Source: Sinorhizobium garamanticum (GTDB lineage: Bacteria; Pseudomonadota; Alphaproteobacteria; Rhizobiales; Rhizobiaceae). From it: a stretch of DNA of 64,000 nucleotides. The translations under genes were made by a program, and so were the position numbers. The stretch covers positions 1,426,001-1,490,000 of the forward strand of contig NZ_CP120374.1 of NCBI RefSeq assembly GCF_029892065.1, given 5' to 3'. The notes under the pieces are model-generated. The model was not told where the DNA came from. It worked only from the letters and a program-made list of their open reading frames with translations, and did not search any database. Below are positions 62,822 to 64,000 of the stretch, piece after piece (positions within the stretch are counted from its first letter, which is position 1; every line of letters starts with the position of its first letter).

Positions 62822-63598
62822 ATGAAGCGAACCTGTTTTGCGGCCAACCTGGTGGTGGCGTGGAGTTTAACATCTAGTCTGGCCTTCGCAGCGGATGGCA
62901 CTCTATCGGAGATCAAGAAGGCTGGCGTGATCAAGATCGGCACGACGGGCGATTACAAGCCCTTCAGCTACAAGGCCGCCGATGGCACCCTCACGGGCGC
63001 CGACATCGCCATGGCCAAGGATCTTGCTGCCGATCTCGACGTCAGGCCGGAGTTCGTAACCACTACCTGGAAAACGATGCTGGACGATTTCAAGGCCGGC
63101 AAATTCGACATCGCCCTCGGCGGCATTACCGTGAACGCCGCTCGTGACGAGGTGGGCGATTTCTCGGTGCCCAATGTGACCGACGGCAAGCGACCGATTG
63201 CCCGCTGCGAGGACAAGGACAAATACACTACGCTTGAGGCGATCGACCGGCCCTCCGTGCGGGTAATCGTCAATCCGGGCGGGACCAACGACAAATTCGC
63301 CCACGAGCACTTCGACGAGGCGTCGATCGAGGTGTTTCCCGACAACAAGACAATTTTTGACCAAATTGCATCTGACAAGGCCGACGTGATGGTCACCGAC
63401 GGCGTGGAGGTGGACCTGCAATCCAAGCTGCATGCCGGCGTCTTATGCCCGGTCGCGGTCAAAGAGCCATTTACGCATTTCCAGAATGCCTATCTGCTGC
63501 GCGAGGATCCCGCCTTGAAGGCGGCGGTGGACGCTTTCATGCGCAAGCAACTGGAAAGCGGCAGCTGGAAAGAGAAGCTCGACGCCGCGATGCAGTAA
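62822..63598 (+). CDS. Periplasmic solute-binding protein of the cyclohexadienyl dehydratase (PheC) type
   Basis: 258 residues. Signal peptide (NLVVAWSLTSSLAFA, cut near AADG). Family 3 binding fold: VIKIGTTGDYKPFSYKAADG, GADIAMAKDLAADL, FDIALGGITVNAARDEVGDF and VNPGGTNDKFAHEHF. TTGDYKPFS and NPGGTNDKF are shared with periplasmic cyclohexadienyl dehydratase, which converts prephenate or arogenate to phenylpyruvate or phenylalanine. No permease or ATPase genes follow, supporting an enzyme rather than a transporter part. Confidence 0.82.
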   Translation: MKRTCFAANLVVAWSLTSSLAFAADGTLSEIKKAGVIKIGTTGDYKPFSYKAADGTLTGADIAMAKDLAADLDVRPEFVTTTWKTMLDDFKAGKFDIALGGITVNAARDEVGDFSVPNVTDGKRPIARCEDKDKYTTLEAIDRPSVRVIVNPGGTNDKFAHEHFDEASIEVFPDNKTIFDQIASDKADVMVTDGVEVDLQSKLHAGVLCPVAVKEPFTHFQNAYLLREDPALKAAVDAFMRKQLESGSWKEKLDAAMQ

Positions 63599-63750
63599 GG
63601 AGTCTCCATGCTGTAGCGGCGGACGAAAACTGCGCTCTCGCTTGGGCTCTCTCGGCGAGAGAGCAACTTAGTCGCGATCTGGTATTCTGGGTACAAAGAG
63701 GCGATCCAGGAGAGCGGAGAACAACCAGGGGGATGTTCTCGATCTGTGCT

Positions 63751-63860
63751 TGGAGAATCGCATAATGTATCGATTGGAATTGCTCTCCGCCGGGCAGGCC
63801 CGGCGACCCGCAGCTAAAAGCGCGTCGCGTTCAAACGCATTCACGCGACGCGTCTTAGAT
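63751..63860 (+). repeat. Mosaic repeat, modules A and B
   Basis: GAATCGCATAATGTATCGAT then TGGAATTGCTCTCCGCCGGG and the hairpin GCGCGTCGCG...CGCGACGCG. Nearly identical to the left half of 34291-34466. It ends exactly where the next gene fragment begins. Confidence 0.78.
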
Positions 63861-64000
63861 CGAGGAGGCCACGGCGCTCCACTGCTGGCGGAAGCATCCG
63901 AACCTTCACGGCTGGATGGAACGGCTATACCGCGAGAAGGGCGGCAATGACGCGAATTTCAATTGCGTCAATCTTCAGCTGACTGCCGAGGATCTTGATC
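63861..64000 (+). pseudogene. 5'-truncated gene fragment running off the window
   Basis: Beginning directly after the repeat, the frame reads IEEATALHCWRKHPNLHGWM, then ERLYREKGGNDANFNCVNLQ and LTAEDLD to the window end. WRKHPNLHGWMERLY is strongly protein-like and I know it only as a conserved rhizobial small-protein signature. A TAG immediately upstream and no start codon show that the 5' end was lost, presumably through the repeat. An internal ATG (in GWMERL) is a possible restart. Confidence 0.5.

Overview
The window is GC-rich alphaproteobacterial DNA, most likely an accessory replicon or genomic island of a Rhizobiaceae member, with Sinorhizobium/Ensifer as the best guess. Reasons: dispersed mosaic repeats built around an AAAGCGCGTCGCG hairpin, three promoters of the RpoE2 general-stress type (GGAAC, about 17 bases, GTT), a CIRCE box in front of groESL, a class III cyclase with TolB-like and TPR modules, an HWE kinase, and many small proteins of rhizobial style. 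This is inference from sequence features; no database was searched.

Layout. 1-7.4 kb is a defence island: a partial AbiEii-type nucleotidyltransferase toxin, a large protein with a Swt1-like HEPN domain, and an overlapping OLD-family nuclease plus UvrD-like helicase pair of the Gabija type. 8-21.3 kb is signalling and ion homeostasis: a dCache-HAMP-PAS histidine kinase, two response regulators, a periplasmic protein, a Kef-type antiporter, an adenylate cyclase, a decayed solute-binding protein gene and an HWE histidine kinase. 22-27.3 kb holds small stress proteins (CsbD and a 24-residue membrane peptide, both behind RpoE2-type promoters), a dead IS481-like remnant, and a complete IS66 element with terminal repeats and an 8-bp target duplication. 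27.4-33.9 kb is a branched-chain-type ABC importer operon with a hydantoin-racemase-like enzyme and a GntR/FCD regulator; a palindromic operator candidate lies upstream.

34-47.4 kb is a patchwork of small genes, repeats and pseudogenes: a TPR protein, two related cassettes of small proteins, two 40-residue membrane peptides, a broken SLC13-type permease, an intact groEL behind a visibly damaged groES and a CIRCE box, and further stress-type small genes.

48-62.4 kb is the most striking part. SoxY-like and SoxZ carriers and a flavocytochrome c sulfide dehydrogenase (FccA/FccB-like) run rightward into the tail of a leftward run of eleven genes: a copper-binding (cupredoxin-like) protein, an exported metallophosphoesterase, a SoxA-like cytochrome, a CcoN-type oxidase subunit, a CcoO fused to a diheme cytochrome (three haem c sites), four tiny membrane proteins, a TauE/SafE-like protein and a copper-type P-ATPase. 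A SCO copper chaperone and a second, divergent GroEL with a His/Asp-rich tail run divergently. The simplest reading is a self-contained route from reduced sulfur through c-type cytochromes to a compact cbb3-type oxidase, with its own assembly factors. The window ends with a periplasmic solute-binding protein of the PheC type, another mosaic repeat and a truncated gene fragment.
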